A stretch of DNA of 64,000 nucleotides from Endozoicomonas elysicola (GTDB taxonomy: Bacteria; Pseudomonadota; Gammaproteobacteria; Pseudomonadales; Endozoicomonadaceae): contig NZ_JOJP01000001.1 of assembly GCF_000710775.1 (NCBI RefSeq), positions 4,488,141-4,552,140 on the forward strand, in the 5' to 3' direction. A program made the position numbers and the translations under genes. Under the pieces are notes generated by a model that saw only the letters and a program-made list of their open reading frames with translations, searched no databases and was not told the origin of the DNA. Below are positions 63,695 to 64,000 of this stretch, one piece after another; the stretch's first letter is position 1, and the number at the start of each line of letters is the position of its first letter.

Positions 63695-64000
63695 TCAGGC
63701 AGCGATGCCCTGACCCATCACCAGTGCGAATACGAAAGCAAATACCGCAAAGCCTTCTACGATCGCAGCAGGTGCGATAGAGAGACCAAACACTTCCGGC
63801 TTGTTCTTGGAAGCATTGATTGCAGCCGCTACCGCCTGTCCCTGGTAAACAGCAGAGTACATCAGAGCAATACCAGTCAGCAGACCAATACCAAACAGAC
63901 CAGGAGCGCTGGCCAGAGTGACGCCGATGCCACTCAGGGTAAACATGATTACAATGCCGTAAATAACCTGGGAAGATGGCATGGCCGAGAGACCGACGAA
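63695..64000 (-). CDS. atpK: V-type ATPase proteolipid subunit K, C-terminal part, truncated by window edge
   Basis: The visible 101 codons hold membrane segments with the ion-binding pattern of K subunits: FVGLSAMPSSQVIYGIVIMFTL (chlamydial K reads similarly), GLLTGIALMYSAVYQGQAVAAAI and IAPAAIVEGFAVFAFVFALVMGQ with the conserved Glu. The frame stays open to the right edge, so the start and the first helices lie outside. K subunits form the membrane ring that carries H+ or Na+. The Gln residues near VYQGQ suggest that Na+ coupling is possible but not certain. Confidence 0.9.
   Translation of the reverse strand, partial: FVGLSAMPSSQVIYGIVIMFTLSGIGVTLASAPGLFGIGLLTGIALMYSAVYQGQAVAAAINASKNKPEVFGLSIAPAAIVEGFAVFAFVFALVMGQGIAA

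Overview
The window reads as a chromosomal piece of a gammaproteobacterium, most likely Endozoicomonas or a close relative (Endozoicomonadaceae, Oceanospirillales). The housekeeping genes (ccmABC, hrpA, phoPQ, rluE, yeiP/efpL, fleQ/flhG/fliA, the liu operon) are of gammaproteobacterial type. They sit beside two traits better known from host-dependent bacteria: an ATP/ADP (NTT/Tlc) translocase and a V-type ATPase gene set that includes the DUF2764 subunit found in chlamydial operons. The taxon is an inference from gene content; no rRNA or tRNA gene lies in the window. No CRISPR array, prophage or intact insertion sequence was found.

Layout: 1-1685 cytochrome c maturation genes ccmA-ccmB-ccmC, reading leftward off the edge. 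2042-6456 an exported rhodanese-like protein and a flagellar regulatory trio (fliA, flhG, fleQ) without flhA, flhF or structural flagellar genes. 6457-7271 a decayed stretch with a pentanucleotide repeat. 7272-17676 hrpA, fadD, a lysophospholipase, a small outer-membrane barrel, a lipoprotein and a PhoPQ-type two-component system. 17685-29416 DUF924, a large unrecognised protein, a MaoC hydratase, an aminotransferase, an acyl-CoA ligase, a beta-propeller lipoprotein paired with a TetR regulator, mmsA and an esterase lipoprotein. 29622-34109 an unknown exported protein, a palindromic repeat, an exported FN3/discoidin/amidotransferase-like fusion and the ATP/ADP translocase.

34289-43384 is a complete leucine/isovalerate degradation operon (liuR-A-B-C-D-E plus acetoacetyl-CoA synthetase) behind a MerR-type dyad. 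43385-57253 holds a GST, gamma-glutamyltransferase, a hemerythrin protein, small DUF proteins, yeiP, a pair resembling a type III secretion substrate locus (DUF1521-like plus a basic helical protein), a dicarboxylate transporter, rluE, a VanZ-like protein, a barrel/pseudo-receiver hybrid and an SGNH lipase. 57375-59907 is a polar amino-acid ABC transporter. 60144-64000 carries V-ATPase subunits A, DUF2764, E and K; K is cut by the window end.

Taken together the genes suggest a bacterium that burns host-derived fatty acids and branched-chain amino acids (fadD, liu, mmsA, aacS), scavenges peptides and glutathione (ggt, ABC transporter), and may also exchange adenylates with a host cell (ntt) while energising its membrane with a V-ATPase. 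The translocase, the exported amidotransferase-like fusion beside it, the DUF1521-like locus, the permuted V-ATPase order and the flhG with a changed switch residue are the parts most worth following up.
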